Shown here one piece after another: positions 34,867 through 44,148 of a stretch of DNA of 64,000 bases (positions are counted from its first letter, which is position 1; every line of letters begins with the position of its first letter). Source of the stretch: CAYFJO01 sp964343305. GTDB lineage: Bacteria > Planctomycetota > Planctomycetia > Pirellulales > Pirellulaceae. The notes under the pieces were generated by a model. That model did no database searches. It was given only the letters and a program-made list of their open reading frames with translations, and had not been told where the DNA came from. The stretch lies in NCBI GenBank assembly GCA_964343305.1, contig CAYFJO010000005.1:1-64000 (forward strand). The letters are read 5' to 3'. The position numbers were made by a program, and so were the translations under genes.

Positions 34867-34977
34867 GAATGCGAAAGAACACCAAACTCAAGCGAATGCC
34901 GAAACTCTTGGCAAGTTCCACTACGGCAGGTAAGAACTCATCTGCCGCTCGTCTAACACCAAGTCGCTCGCTCATTC

Positions 34978-35030
34978 TTGAACAGAAGCAAACGAAGGTG
35001 ACGAAGTTTCTTTCGTTTGCTTCTGTTCAA
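34978..35030. repeat. Perfect 19-bp inverted repeat
   Basis: The arms 34978-34996 and 35012-35030 (TTGAACAGAAGCAAACGAA and its exact complement) flank a 15-base loop. It lies six bases from the YtoQ stop codon and could terminate transcription from either side, but there is no T-tract on either strand. Confidence 0.7.
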
Positions 35031-35035
35031 AATGG

Positions 35036-35497
35036 TCACTCTCCCTGCCAACTTTCTTTCTGCATCGCGTAGCGTAAGACTTCAACAACTTGGTCAATTG
35101 ATTCGGTAACTGCACAGGCGGCTGCGTCGACTTCTTTCAGGGCGTGTTGAATCTCTGGCGGCTGAACAACAATCAGTGGCTTGCCAAGCGCCGCCACGAA
35201 TCCCGCGTCAAATGCCGCGTTCCACTGCCGATATTTTTCGCCGAATTTGACAACGACAATATCCGCCCGCCGCAGATTCGTTTGCGTACGAATTGCGTTG
35301 ACTCCCGCGCCTTTGTGGTCGTGCCAGAACGGATTCGATTCTTTGCCCAAGATTTTGGCCCCACAACTGTCACTAGCCGCATGATCGGTCACAGGCCCGA
35401 CCAGTTCGATCGGCAATTCGGCATCGGCCACCGCTTTCGCAAGTTCGCTTCGCCAGTCAGAATGGATTTCACCCGCCAGATAAACCGTCCAATCCAT
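35036..35497 (-). CDS. YtoQ family protein
   Basis: A 153-residue cytoplasmic protein that matches the YtoQ family along its whole length: WTVYLAGEIHSDWR at the start, VGPVTDHAASD, NPFWHDHKGAGVNAIRT, ADIVVVKFGEKYRQWNAAFD and ALKEVDAAACAV. The fold is related to nucleoside 2-deoxyribosyltransferases, but the family's reaction is not established. It stands alone, divergent from the 2Fe-2S protein gene. Confidence 0.85.
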   Translation of the reverse strand: MDWTVYLAGEIHSDWRSELAKAVADAELPIELVGPVTDHAASDSCGAKILGKESNPFWHDHKGAGVNAIRTQTNLRRADIVVVKFGEKYRQWNAAFDAGFVAALGKPLIVVQPPEIQHALKEVDAAACAVTESIDQVVEVLRYAMQKESWQGE

Positions 35498-35582
35498 GCT
35501 TTCTCACTTTCGTTGATTGCAGCCGTCGCAAGTCGTCGTCATGATAGAAATCAGACCGTGATTGTAAACCACACGTGAACGA

Positions 35583-35972
35583 ATGAGCAATAAACGACTA
35601 GAATCCGCACAGCGCGAAGCACGCAAGCTCGGCATCCCCGACGTCGAGCGGCACATCTTGATGTGCCACGATACCAAGACCGCCAAGTGTACCACCAAGA
35701 AACAAATGTCCGCGTCGTGGAAACATCTCCGCCAACGGCTCAAGGAGTTGAAACTTGACCGGCGCGGCGGCGTGTTTCGATCGAAGTGTGCCTGTTTCGA
35801 CATCTGCAAAGGCGGCCCCATCCTGGTCGTCTATCCCGATGGAGTCTGGTATGGCGGTTGTACGTCCGACGTGATCGACCGCATCATCGAGGAACATCTG
35901 ATCGGCGGCATCATCGTCGAGGAATACGTGATCGCCGCGAGTCAGTGTACGAGGTCGATGGCCGCCGAGTGA
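35583..35972 (+). CDS. (2Fe-2S) ferredoxin-like protein
   Basis: A 129-residue protein with the thioredoxin-like ferredoxin layout: RHILMCHDTKTAKC near the N-terminus, KCACFDICKGGP in the middle, and the closing phrase VYPDGVWYGGC. These cysteines are the expected cluster ligands and spacing of the single-domain (2Fe-2S) ferredoxins common in planctomycetes and cyanobacteria. Its redox partner is not in the neighbourhood. Confidence 0.83.
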   Translation: MSNKRLESAQREARKLGIPDVERHILMCHDTKTAKCTTKKQMSASWKHLRQRLKELKLDRRGGVFRSKCACFDICKGGPILVVYPDGVWYGGCTSDVIDRIIEEHLIGGIIVEEYVIAASQCTRSMAAE

Positions 35973-36122
35973 TTCTTATGACTCGATGCATAACTGTTCT
36001 CGTCACTACCGCGACAAGCCTATTTTGCTGTGGCAACTTGATATCCTGATGCTGGTTTTAATATGGTCTTTCTGCGACGTCGTCTGTTCAGCGGAGTTGC
36101 CGTTCAATGCACGATTGTGGCC

Positions 36123-36326
36123 ATGAAGAGTAATTCGTGGTTGAAATTGAAGCCGCCGCGTGAACCAGTCGATCTCGCCGCCACAATCTATCACCACTTC
36201 GGCATCCCGCTCGACACGGCCTACACCGACGATCGCCAATGGCCCATCTATGCCGGATTATTCATGAACCGTGGTCCAAACGACGTAATGTTCTCTGTGA
36301 AAAGGAGTTGCGGCTATCTTGCCTAA
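36123..36326 (+). pseudogene. 3' remnant of a DUF1501 protein gene
   Basis: The 67-residue frame contains REPVDLAATIYHHFGIPLD followed by an aspartate-rich turn and WPIYAG. This is the C-terminal region of exported DUF1501 proteins (the usual PEDLxATxYHxLGI...RP box). No upstream sequence in any frame supplies the other 400 residues. I read it as a leftover from a deleted gene. The rest of 35973-36501 has no gene, only the palindrome at 36350. Confidence 0.6.
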
Positions 36327-36349
36327 AACACCGCGCAAATTCGAATCCA

Positions 36350-36414
36350 CACTAACCCGAAGCGCAAGCGAGGGGTTTTTGGACGTCGCCCCTCGCTTGC
36401 GCGTCGGGTTAGTG
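36350..36414. repeat. Long palindrome, 27-bp stem with one mismatch
   Basis: The arms begin CACTAACCCGA and end TCGGGTTAGTG and carry the core GCGCAAGCGAGGGG/CCCCTCGCTTGCGC. A short loop (about eight bases after a T-run) separates them. It lies between the DUF1501 remnant and the 3' end of the second sulfatase gene. Confidence 0.8.
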
Positions 36415-36501
36415 AATGATCCGGGCTATGCCGTTCAACCAAATGGCCAGCCGCTTCGAGATTTGCTTTCTTGAACAGGGTTTCCTACCGTTGGAAATCT
36501 T

Positions 36502-37815
36502 CTATTGCGACGGCTGGACCGTTGCCCCCTCGGCGACGTCCTGTTGCCACTGACGAAGATAGACCATCATCTTCGTGGCTTGCTTTTTGTTGTCTTCGAA
36601 CACGTTGCGCGTCTCGCCGAGATCTTCGGCCAGATTGTAGAGACCGTATCCCTTCTGTCCTTTCGCATTTTGAACAAGTTTCCAAGATCCGTCTCGCATT
36701 GCGATTTGATTCGCGTGCTGCCAAAACAACTTTCGTTCGCCGATCGATTCATGTTTCAAAAGAACATTGGAAAGATCAGCGCCGTCCAGCGGGCGTTTCT
36801 TCGGCAGCGGCACACCAGCGAGATTGAGCAACGTGGGCATGAGATCCATGCCGATCGCCATTTGGTCGGTCGCGCCGGGTTTGATCTTTCCAGGCCAACT
36901 CGCGATGGCGGGTACTCGGTGGCCGCCTTCCCAAACGGTTCCTTTGGTGCCCCGTAGTTTGCCGTTCGATCCCAGACTCGTCGCCCCGTTGTCGGAGAAG
37001 AAGAATACGAGCGTGTTCTTTTCCAGCCCATGCTCTTTGAGTTTCGCGACGACCTGGCCGACGCCCTTGTCCAACTCGGTGACCATTTCTCGATAGGCCT
37101 CCTTTTTGTCGACCCTCGAACCGTGCGTGTTGAACTGGCCGCCCACCGTACGATCGGCTTTGTCGCTAGGACCTTGATACGGGTAGTGCGGCGCTTCGTG
37201 CGGCAGATACAGACAGAACGGCTGGTCTTTGTGATCATCGATAAACTTCAACGCGTGCCTGGTGATCAAGTGCGTCGTGTAGCCGGGCTCTTCGGCCAGT
37301 TTGTCTTGATGCCACCAATCGTAGACGCCGGATTGATCAATGTGAGAAATGAAATCGACATTGCCGCTGACGTAGCCGCGAAAGAGATCGAAGCCGTGTT
37401 GGATAGGATTGTAAGTCGGTTTGTAACCAAGGTGCCATTTGCCAAAGATGCCGGTCGCGTAACCCGCGTCTTTCAGGCGTTCGGCAAATGTCGATTCCTG
37501 AGGCAGCAGGCCCAGGTGACGCAACTTCACCGAGACGACCATGGGAATGCCTGCTCGCTGTTGGTAACGTCCGGTCATCAACGCCGCCCGCGTGGGGCTG
37601 CACACCGCGCCGTTGGAATGAAAGTCCGTCAACTTCAATCCGCCGGCAGCCAACTCGTCGAGGTGCGGCGTCTTGATCCAGCCGCCATAGGGACTGATGT
37701 CGCCGTAGCCCATGTCATCGGCCAAAATGATGAGAAAATTCGGTTTTGCCGTGGCGTTGGTTGGCGGGCATACGGTGGCTGCGATTGCCAGGATAACTGG
37801 TGCGAGTCGCGTCAT
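36502..37815 (-). CDS. Secreted formylglycine sulfatase
   Basis: A 437-residue sulfatase with a signal peptide (MTRLAPVILAIAATVCPPTN). It has the calcium-binding start PNFLIILADDMGYGD and the formylglycine site C72-S-P-T-R (CxPTR form). FFFSDNGATSLGSNG provides the second metal ligands. It resembles N-acetylgalactosamine-6-sulfatase-like members, but the substrate is not defined by these motifs. The start at 37815 puts the signal peptide first; the longer frame adds 50 non-signal residues. It is divergent from the sigma gene at 38015. Confidence 0.91.
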   Translation of the reverse strand: MTRLAPVILAIAATVCPPTNATAKPNFLIILADDMGYGDISPYGGWIKTPHLDELAAGGLKLTDFHSNGAVCSPTRAALMTGRYQQRAGIPMVVSVKLRHLGLLPQESTFAERLKDAGYATGIFGKWHLGYKPTYNPIQHGFDLFRGYVSGNVDFISHIDQSGVYDWWHQDKLAEEPGYTTHLITRHALKFIDDHKDQPFCLYLPHEAPHYPYQGPSDKADRTVGGQFNTHGSRVDKKEAYREMVTELDKGVGQVVAKLKEHGLEKNTLVFFFSDNGATSLGSNGKLRGTKGTVWEGGHRVPAIASWPGKIKPGATDQMAIGMDLMPTLLNLAGVPLPKKRPLDGADLSNVLLKHESIGERKLFWQHANQIAMRDGSWKLVQNAKGQKGYGLYNLAEDLGETRNVFEDNKKQATKMMVYLRQWQQDVAEGATVQPSQ

Positions 37816-38014
37816 GGTCTGTTCCGATTCGTGAGGCAGTGGAAACAGTTTCTTATGTTCCAGCCGCGAGGGCGCGTCAAGTGAGTCGTGGGGCAAAAAA
37901 GTTTGGATTTCCGAATCTCGCGGTGGGAAATTTGAAGGCGGCTGGCGACAATGGTTTAGAAACATGGCCTCCGACGCTCAACTCGGAAAGTCAAGCTACT
38001 CAGGAAATCACCGC

Positions 38015-38524
38015 ATGACGAGTCCCGTGGGTCCGCAAATGCTCGAGCGATTGCTTTCGGAGCACGGGGCCGCGCTGGAGTTGTTTGCTGGCCAATGGTC
38101 GCGGAGGCCGGACGATTGCGTGCAGGAAGCGTTTCTGGCGCTGGTTCGTCAGCAGACACTGCCGGATCGGATCGTGCCGTGGTTGTATCGTGTAGTGAGA
38201 AACCAGGCGATCAGCGAAGCCCGGTCCGCCCATCGGCGACGGCGGCACGAGACCATCGCGGCGGCGATGAACGAATCGTGGTTCGTCGCTAACGGCGATC
38301 CCGGTCAGACACTGGCCGTGACCGAGGCACTGGAAGCGGTGACAGACGAAGAACGGGAAATTATTGTCGCGCGGATTTGGGGTCGGTTGACATTTGAAGA
38401 GGTGGCCGAAGTTCTCGACATTTCGAAATCGGCGGCACATCGGCGTTACGAACGGGGACTTTCCCATTTACGAGAAAGGCTGGGCGAATCATGGATCGCG
38501 AAAAACAATTCGACGACGAACTGA
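38015..38524 (+). CDS. ECF-like RNA polymerase sigma factor
   Basis: A 169-residue sigma-70 family factor. Region 2 is seen in RRPDDCVQEAFLALVRQQT and IVPWLYRVVRNQAISEARS. Region 4 is REIIVARIWGRLTFEEVAEV followed by SKSAAHRRYERGLSHL. The start at 38015 has AGGA about ten bases upstream. The next gene begins 34 bases before its stop, so it is the first of four overlapping genes that probably form one transcript under its own control. Confidence 0.85.
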   Translation: MTSPVGPQMLERLLSEHGAALELFAGQWSRRPDDCVQEAFLALVRQQTLPDRIVPWLYRVVRNQAISEARSAHRRRRHETIAAAMNESWFVANGDPGQTLAVTEALEAVTDEEREIIVARIWGRLTFEEVAEVLDISKSAAHRRYERGLSHLRERLGESWIAKNNSTTN

Positions 38525-39075
38525 CGCACCTGGAACAAGACTTGTCGCGGCTCGTTCCCAAAGCGGGCCGGTTGAATCATGCCCGCGTGTTGTACCTGGC
38601 CGGTCGCGCGTCTGCGGCAGCGGAACGTTCGCGGGAAAAATCCCAAGCACGTTGGTTCTGGCCGCTGGCAACGATGGCAACGAGTCTGGCTGCGGTCGCA
38701 TTCGCCGTCTTGTGGTCGATGCCCCGGGAACCGGTCGTTGTCGAGAAAATCGTTTATGTCCAACGCCCCTCACAACCAGAAGCCGGCGACGACGTTCAAT
38801 CGAGTGACGCGCCGCAACGGCCGGCGGAAGAGGAAATTCAAATCGATTCGTGGAGCATTCGCGAAACACACCAGCGGCCGGCGAGGCCGCGTTATTTGCA
38901 GACGCGACAGATCGCTTTACAACACGGCGTGGACGAATTACCAAAACTCGATGGCGGCGGGCAACGAATCGGGCCGGCCAGTTACCGGGAACTTCAAGAG
39001 AAACTGATCGGACGCCTGATGGACGCGGACAACGGCGACCATCGAGTCGAGCCGCGCGAAGGAGACAACACATGA
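38491..39075 (+). CDS. Putative anti-sigma membrane protein
   Basis: A 194-residue protein with a cytoplasmic N-terminus of about 55 residues (DELTHLEQDLSRLVPKAGRL). A single membrane span follows (about residues 57-75, FWPLATMATSLAAVAFAVLW), then a proline/glutamine-rich periplasmic tail. Position right after, and overlapping, a sigma gene plus this topology suggests an anti-sigma factor, but no known anti-sigma domain is recognised. It overlaps the next gene by four bases. Confidence 0.65.
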   Translation: MDREKQFDDELTHLEQDLSRLVPKAGRLNHARVLYLAGRASAAAERSREKSQARWFWPLATMATSLAAVAFAVLWSMPREPVVVEKIVYVQRPSQPEAGDDVQSSDAPQRPAEEEIQIDSWSIRETHQRPARPRYLQTRQIALQHGVDELPKLDGGGQRIGPASYRELQEKLIGRLMDADNGDHRVEPREGDNT

Positions 39076-40589
39076 ACGACAACCTGAGATTTCGGAACGC
39101 TTTTGTGTTTGTACTTGCGGCATCGTCCGCGCTGGCTCAAACTCGCGTCGAGATCATCGAGCCCGAAGACCGGTCGAATCCGCAAATTGTCAAGCTGACG
39201 TTGTCGCCGGCCGCCGAGCCTGTTCCGGCGCTGAAACATTCGCTGTGGCCGCGGCACGAAGAACGGACGCCCGGCAATGCCGCGCCGTATTATTATCGCG
39301 CAGTGCTCATGACCGTCGAAGGTCGCGATCGCGTGCACAAGCATCTGCAAGAGAAATATGGTGAAGAGTTTTACCAAGAGTGGCTGTCTGCCCGGCCCGA
39401 AGATTTGCCACGAGATGGTCTCCAGATGTTGATTCGCGGCAGTGCCATGAGCGAATTGAAAGCGGCGGTCTATCGTGAACAGTGCGATTGGGACCTGCGC
39501 CTTCGGGACCTCCGCGGCATGGACACGATTGCGTTTTTGTTGCCGGAAGTTCAGGAGATGCGAGAACTCGCCCGGCACCTGTCGCTCAAGGCCAAGTTGG
39601 AAGTCGCGGATGGCGAACTCGGCAAGGCTGTCGAGACGCTGCTCCTGGGCTACAAGTTGGCACAGGACACGGCACAGCCGAAGACGCTGGTCAACGATCT
39701 GGTGGGCATCGCCGTCGCCGGCGTTTGTAACGAGACGCTGTTGGAAATTGTGGCGTCGCCGGATTCGCCCAATTTGTACTGGGCGCTGGCACAAGTTCCC
39801 ACGCCGTTGATCGACTTGCGCCCCGCGATGCAGTACGAGATGCAATTGCCGTTGAAGATCTTTCCATTCCTCAAAGACCCGGAACAGGAAAGTCGATCGC
39901 CCGAACAGTGGCGTCAGTTCATCATCACGGCGATCTCCGATCTACAGGACTTGGGTGGCGACAGCAATCAAATCGGCTACTTGAACGCCTGGCAGGAACA
40001 ACTGGTGGCCACCGCCATCGCGATGAAAGGCTATCCGTGGGCCAAACGCGAATTGATCGGCCTGGGCTACGATCGGCAGCGCGTCGAGGCGATGCCGGTT
40101 GGTCAGGTGATCGCCATTCATCAAAGCAACGTTTATCGCTACACGTATCAGGAGATGTTCAAATGGTCGCTGCTGCCGTTCTGGCAAGCCCAGCCGAAGA
40201 TGCAGCGTTCGTTGGACAAACTTCGCAGCGAAGGTTATTTGAAGACGGGGGCCGATGCGAAAGAGATCTTGCCGATCGTTTCACTGCTGTTGCCCGCGAC
40301 CGAAGCGGCCTCGCAGGCGGGGATTCGATTGCAGCGGGACCTGGCCGCGTTGCGGGTCATCGAAGCGATCCGCATGCACGCGGCTGGTGGCGGCAAATTT
40401 CCCAAATCCCTGGGCGAGATTTCGGTCGTCCCAGTGCCGCGCGATCCGTTGACGGGCGAATCGTTTGTGTACGAGTTAAAGGATGGCAAGGCGATGCTGT
40501 CGCTGACCAGACCGCCAGGGTCGACCATCCGACTGCCACGGCCGCGCGTCTTTGAATTGTCTCTCAGGAATCCGAGGATAAAGCCATGA
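39072..40589 (+). CDS. Exported protein of a sigma-controlled operon, unknown function
   Basis: A 505-residue protein with a signal peptide (FVFVLAASSALAQ). The mature part is alpha-helical and acidic, with phrases such as NAAPYYYRAVLMTVEG and a C-terminus (AALRVIEAIRMHAAGG, then DPLTGESFVYELKDGKAML) typical of large planctomycete exported proteins found in sigma operons. No enzymatic motif is seen. The start overlaps the upstream stop (ATGA) and has GGAGA upstream. It in turn overlaps the DUF1559 gene by four bases. Confidence 0.75.
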   Translation: MNDNLRFRNAFVFVLAASSALAQTRVEIIEPEDRSNPQIVKLTLSPAAEPVPALKHSLWPRHEERTPGNAAPYYYRAVLMTVEGRDRVHKHLQEKYGEEFYQEWLSARPEDLPRDGLQMLIRGSAMSELKAAVYREQCDWDLRLRDLRGMDTIAFLLPEVQEMRELARHLSLKAKLEVADGELGKAVETLLLGYKLAQDTAQPKTLVNDLVGIAVAGVCNETLLEIVASPDSPNLYWALAQVPTPLIDLRPAMQYEMQLPLKIFPFLKDPEQESRSPEQWRQFIITAISDLQDLGGDSNQIGYLNAWQEQLVATAIAMKGYPWAKRELIGLGYDRQRVEAMPVGQVIAIHQSNVYRYTYQEMFKWSLLPFWQAQPKMQRSLDKLRSEGYLKTGADAKEILPIVSLLLPATEAASQAGIRLQRDLAALRVIEAIRMHAAGGGKFPKSLGEISVVPVPRDPLTGESFVYELKDGKAMLSLTRPPGSTIRLPRPRVFELSLRNPRIKP

Positions 40590-42226
40590 ACCACATCTCT
40601 CGCTCCACGATCCTCGCCTTGGTTGCATTTGCGACCGTCCGGCAACTTTCCGTGACGGCGCAGGATCCCGCGAAGTTCGCCGCCACGATTGCACCTTATG
40701 TCGACGACCAAACCATGGTCGTGGCTCGCATCGATTTGACGCGAATCGACGTCGACGCGGCCGTCAAGTTTTTGCATCCCGTCGTGGCTCCCGGCGAGAC
40801 GTTCAAGGACGTCGAAACGAACGTCAAGATCATGAAGGCGAAACTGGCTGAAATGAAACGGCTCGGTGGCGGCGAAGTATTCTTCGTCGGCTCGTTGGAC
40901 GAGTTTCCTGACAGCTTTGGTTTTCTGATCGCCACGGTGCGCGTGCCGAACGGAGCGGCCTTGATTCCCGGCCATCATCAACATTTCGCCGGGCTGTTGT
41001 TCAGCGGCAAATCCGGCGGTCCGACGAAACTGGCGGCAGGCGAGGAGCCCGCCGAATCGATCGTGTCGATGCAGATTTGTGAGCAAATCAACGACGCCCT
41101 GTTTGCCGGAACCAAGTCGATGCTCCGGCGGATCAAGGCCCGCAAACCTGTCGCTCGGCCGGAACTGGCCAAAGCGTTCGAAGCCGCCGGCGACACCGAC
41201 ATGCAACTGCTGCTGATCCCGACGGACGACCATCGCCGCGTGCTGCGGGAGATGATGCCACGATTGCCCAACGAGTTGGGTGGCGGCAGCGGCAGAGTGG
41301 TCGCCGATGGCCTTCGCTGGATCGCGGTTGGCATCAACGCTCCGCCGCGTCCACAATTGAGCTGCGTCATTCAACTGCGCGACGCCGAATCGGCGGGTTT
41401 GGTCAAAGGCGTGCTGTCCAGCATTTACTTGGAGTGTGCTAGAACGGATTTAGTCCGCAACGCCGTGCCAGTAATCGACGAGGTCCTCGCCGCACTGACG
41501 CCGGAAACCAAGAACAGCCAACTCCGCATTTCGATCGGCGAAGGCGACAAGCGGTTGGCCGCGATCCTTCGTGCGTTCGCACCGCCCGTGGGTGCCGTGG
41601 CCGCCGAATCGCGCCGCCGCAAGAGCGTCAACAACATGCGGCAAATTGCGTTGGCGTTTCACAACTTCTACGACGGTTCGCAGCATTTACCCGCCGTCGA
41701 AAACATCGAGCTAAAGGTCCGTCCGGGCAAGGCCAAGCACCCGTTTAGTTGGCGCGTGGCCATCCTCCCATTCATCGAGCATCAAGATCTGTTTAACCAG
41801 TACAATTTCGACGAGCCATGGGACAGCGACCACAATCGCCAGTTAATTGCCAAGATGCCCAACGTGTTTAACAGCCCCAACGCCGGCCCGCGCAAAGACG
41901 GCAAGACGGTGTATCAAGTGCCGGTCGGCAAGGACACCGTGTTTTCCGAAAAGGGTGGCATCAAATTCGCGGCCATCAAGGACGGCACGTCGAACACAAT
42001 CATGCTGGTCGAAACACATCCCTCGCGAGCAGTCATTTGGACCAAGCCCGAGGATTTCGAAGTCGACGACGAAGATCCGCTGAAGGGCCTAAAAGGTCAG
42101 GAGTCGGGCGGCTTTATCACGGCGTTTTGCGACGGCTCATCACACCTGCTGCCTGACAAGATCGATCTGAAGAAGTTGCGCGCGTTGTTCACGAAAAACG
42201 GCGGCGAATCGGTGAGCGGGTTTTGA
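40586..42226 (+). CDS. Exported DUF1559-domain protein without a prepilin leader
   Basis: A 546-residue protein with a normal signal peptide (ILALVAFATVRQLSVTAQ) in place of a prepilin helix. The N-terminal 330 residues are an unknown domain. From about residue 345 it carries the DUF1559 body (RRKSVNNMRQIALAFHNFYD, AILPFIEHQDLFNQYNFDEP, then ITAFCDGSSHLL). The family's FxDGSxH box is present at the end. This two-part arrangement recurs in planctomycete sigma operons. It is the last of four overlapping genes beginning at 38015. Confidence 0.82.
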   Translation: MNHISRSTILALVAFATVRQLSVTAQDPAKFAATIAPYVDDQTMVVARIDLTRIDVDAAVKFLHPVVAPGETFKDVETNVKIMKAKLAEMKRLGGGEVFFVGSLDEFPDSFGFLIATVRVPNGAALIPGHHQHFAGLLFSGKSGGPTKLAAGEEPAESIVSMQICEQINDALFAGTKSMLRRIKARKPVARPELAKAFEAAGDTDMQLLLIPTDDHRRVLREMMPRLPNELGGGSGRVVADGLRWIAVGINAPPRPQLSCVIQLRDAESAGLVKGVLSSIYLECARTDLVRNAVPVIDEVLAALTPETKNSQLRISIGEGDKRLAAILRAFAPPVGAVAAESRRRKSVNNMRQIALAFHNFYDGSQHLPAVENIELKVRPGKAKHPFSWRVAILPFIEHQDLFNQYNFDEPWDSDHNRQLIAKMPNVFNSPNAGPRKDGKTVYQVPVGKDTVFSEKGGIKFAAIKDGTSNTIMLVETHPSRAVIWTKPEDFEVDDEDPLKGLKGQESGGFITAFCDGSSHLLPDKIDLKKLRALFTKNGGESVSGF

Positions 42227-42405
42227 TTGTCGTCACGCTGCCACAAAGACGAGCCTCACGCAATCGGGGCCCAACGTGCGATGCATCGAATATCTCCGTA
42301 GCAATCGGAAGTTTCTAAAATGGCGGACGAGAAAAGAAACTGGCCAACCCTTCAAACGTGTTTATACCAGAAAAGTACTCACTCGATGATGAGATTCCGC
42401 GAGCA

Positions 42406-43827
42406 TCAGGCCGTTTGAAGCACATGCATCTCGGGGCCGACGTGGTCGGTGACGACGGCTCCGATCAGCGTGTGAGCGGTTGCGTCGTAGACCGCGATTG
42501 GAAGAATGTTGCCCACTTGGCGGCGGTTGCCTTCGTAGACAACGATGCGGTCACAGTTCGTGCGGCCGACCATTTGAACGACCGGACTTTCGTCCTCAAC
42601 ATTGCGAGCTTTTTTGCTGGGGCCTTCGACGAGCACTTCGACCGTGCGGCCGAGCAATGCCTGGTTGTCTTCTTCGCTGATCGCGTTTTGGATGGCCAGC
42701 AACTCGTTGTTGCGGCGTTGCTTGACCTTGTACGGGACGTCGTCTTCCATGCGGTCCGCGCCCTTGGTGCCGGGGCGTTCGCTGTATTTGAAAATGAAAC
42801 TGTTTTTGAAGCGGCATTCTTTGACCAGGCCGATCGTCTTTTCGAACTCCGCTTCCGTCTCGCCGCAGAAGCCGACGATGAAATCACTCGACACCGTCGC
42901 GCCGGGGATCGTGGTGTTGATACGTTGCATCATGTCGCGGTACTCTTCCACCGTGTAGCCGCGTCGCATGCGCTGGAGCACTGAGTTCGCGCCGCTTTGT
43001 GCGGGGACGTGCAGGTAGGTTGACACCTTCGGCAGGTCGCGAATCGTTTCCAACAAGTCGTCTGTCATGTCCTTGGGAAAATTGGTGACGAACTTCAGCC
43101 GCTGGACGCCGTCCACTTCGTGCAGCATGTGCAGCAAGTCGGACAATCGCGTCGTTTTGTCCCCGTCGACGTACTTGTAGCTGTTGACTGTTTGTCCGAG
43201 CAGTGTGATTTCAAGGCAGCCTTGATCGGCCAGCGCGCGGGCTTCGTCGAGGATTTGCTGCGGCGGTCGGCCTTGTTCGGGGCCGCGCGTCGAGGGGACG
43301 ATGCAGTACGTGCAAAACTTGTCACAGCCGATTTGGATTCGCAGATAGGCTTGAAACGGTGTTGGCCGCATGGTGGGATCGCGCAGTGGGTCGAACGTTT
43401 CGTGGCTGCGTTTGATTTCGTCGACGGAACCGTCGGTGCGATCGAGGCCGACGGCCATTTGTTGCTCGGAGCCCGCTTGAGCCTTGCGGATCAGATCGGG
43501 GACTTGTTCCAACTGGCCGGGACCAACGATGAAATCGACGTACGGCGCGCGTTCGAAAATCAACTTTTGGTCCTTCTGCGCCATGCAGCCCATCACGCCG
43601 ATGATTCTTTCGGGGTGCTGCTTTTTCATTTGTCGCAGTCGGCCAAGTGAACTGTATGTCTTGTCTTCGGCGTGTTGGCGGACGCTGCAGGTGTTGAACA
43701 ACATCACGTCGGACTTATTGCGGCTTGCCGACAGCTCGTAACCTTCCCGGCGCAGACTGGCTACGACCATCTCGCTGTCGAGCAAGTTCATCTGGCAACC
43801 GACGGTTTCGATGTAGAGCTTTTTCAT
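42406..43827 (-). CDS. miaB: tRNA-2-methylthio-N6-dimethylallyladenosine synthase
   Basis: A 473-residue radical-SAM methylthiotransferase that adds a methylthio group to i6A37 of tRNAs. The N-terminal cluster is held by C11 (ETVGCQMN), C47 (NTCSVR) and C81 (MGCMAQK). The radical-SAM cluster is held by C168, C172 and C175 (GCDKFCTYC). A C-terminal TRAM domain follows (VLVEGPSKKARNVED to VGNILPIAVYDA). The length and all six cysteines fit MiaB rather than RimO. It is transcribed towards the sigma operon, with a 179-base gap that holds no gene. Confidence 0.96.
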   Translation of the reverse strand: MKKLYIETVGCQMNLLDSEMVVASLRREGYELSASRNKSDVMLFNTCSVRQHAEDKTYSSLGRLRQMKKQHPERIIGVMGCMAQKDQKLIFERAPYVDFIVGPGQLEQVPDLIRKAQAGSEQQMAVGLDRTDGSVDEIKRSHETFDPLRDPTMRPTPFQAYLRIQIGCDKFCTYCIVPSTRGPEQGRPPQQILDEARALADQGCLEITLLGQTVNSYKYVDGDKTTRLSDLLHMLHEVDGVQRLKFVTNFPKDMTDDLLETIRDLPKVSTYLHVPAQSGANSVLQRMRRGYTVEEYRDMMQRINTTIPGATVSSDFIVGFCGETEAEFEKTIGLVKECRFKNSFIFKYSERPGTKGADRMEDDVPYKVKQRRNNELLAIQNAISEEDNQALLGRTVEVLVEGPSKKARNVEDESPVVQMVGRTNCDRIVVYEGNRRQVGNILPIAVYDATAHTLIGAVVTDHVGPEMHVLQTA

Positions 43828-43835
43828 AGTTTTCT

Positions 43836-43862
43836 GTAGGACGGATTTTCAATCCGTCCTAC
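43836..43862. repeat. Perfect GTAGGACGGATT palindrome, single unit
   Basis: GTAGGACGGATT, loop TTC, and its exact complement. It is the simplest member of the GTAG...CTAC family and lies nine bases before the miaB start, where it would occupy the leader of the miaB transcript. Confidence 0.85.
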
Positions 43863-43865
43863 GGG

Positions 43866-44057
43866 TCACGCGGCATTCTCGCGACGGGCTTTGCGTTTTG
43901 CTCGACGCTCTTCCACTTCGCGGCGTTGTTGTTCTGCTTCCATTTGTTGTCGCATGTCGGCGATCAATTCGTCTCGCCGGGCTTGCATCAAACGCACGAG
44001 TGACACCACCGCGACAAACGCCGCTGCTCCCAGCAAAATCCATTGCCATGCATCCAT
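43866..44057 (-). CDS. Small single-span membrane protein with charged coiled-coil tail
   Basis: A 63-residue protein with a membrane span (WILLGAAAFVAVVSLVRLM), followed by a highly charged helix (DMRQQMEAEQQRREVEERRA). GAGGG lies about nine bases upstream of the chosen start. It sits upstream of miaB on the same strand. Function unknown. Confidence 0.5.
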   Translation of the reverse strand: MDAWQWILLGAAAFVAVVSLVRLMQARRDELIADMRQQMEAEQQRREVEERRAKRKARRENAA

Positions 44058-44148
44058 GCTTTCGGCCCTCAAAATCAAAAATCCGAGTTCGTGGACAATC
44101 TGCCTATCCTATCACGCCAGCCGAATTGGACGCGAGGGGGATTTCCGC

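Noticed and set aside
37030..37884. 284-codon open frame on the plus strand
   Set aside because: It is antisense to the sulfatase with an intact CSPTR site.
40235..41374. 379-codon open frame on the minus strand
   Set aside because: It is antisense to two overlapping exported-protein genes of the sigma operon; high GC creates long mirror frames.
42358..42984. 208-codon open frame on the plus strand
   Set aside because: It is antisense to miaB, which has all six cluster cysteines.
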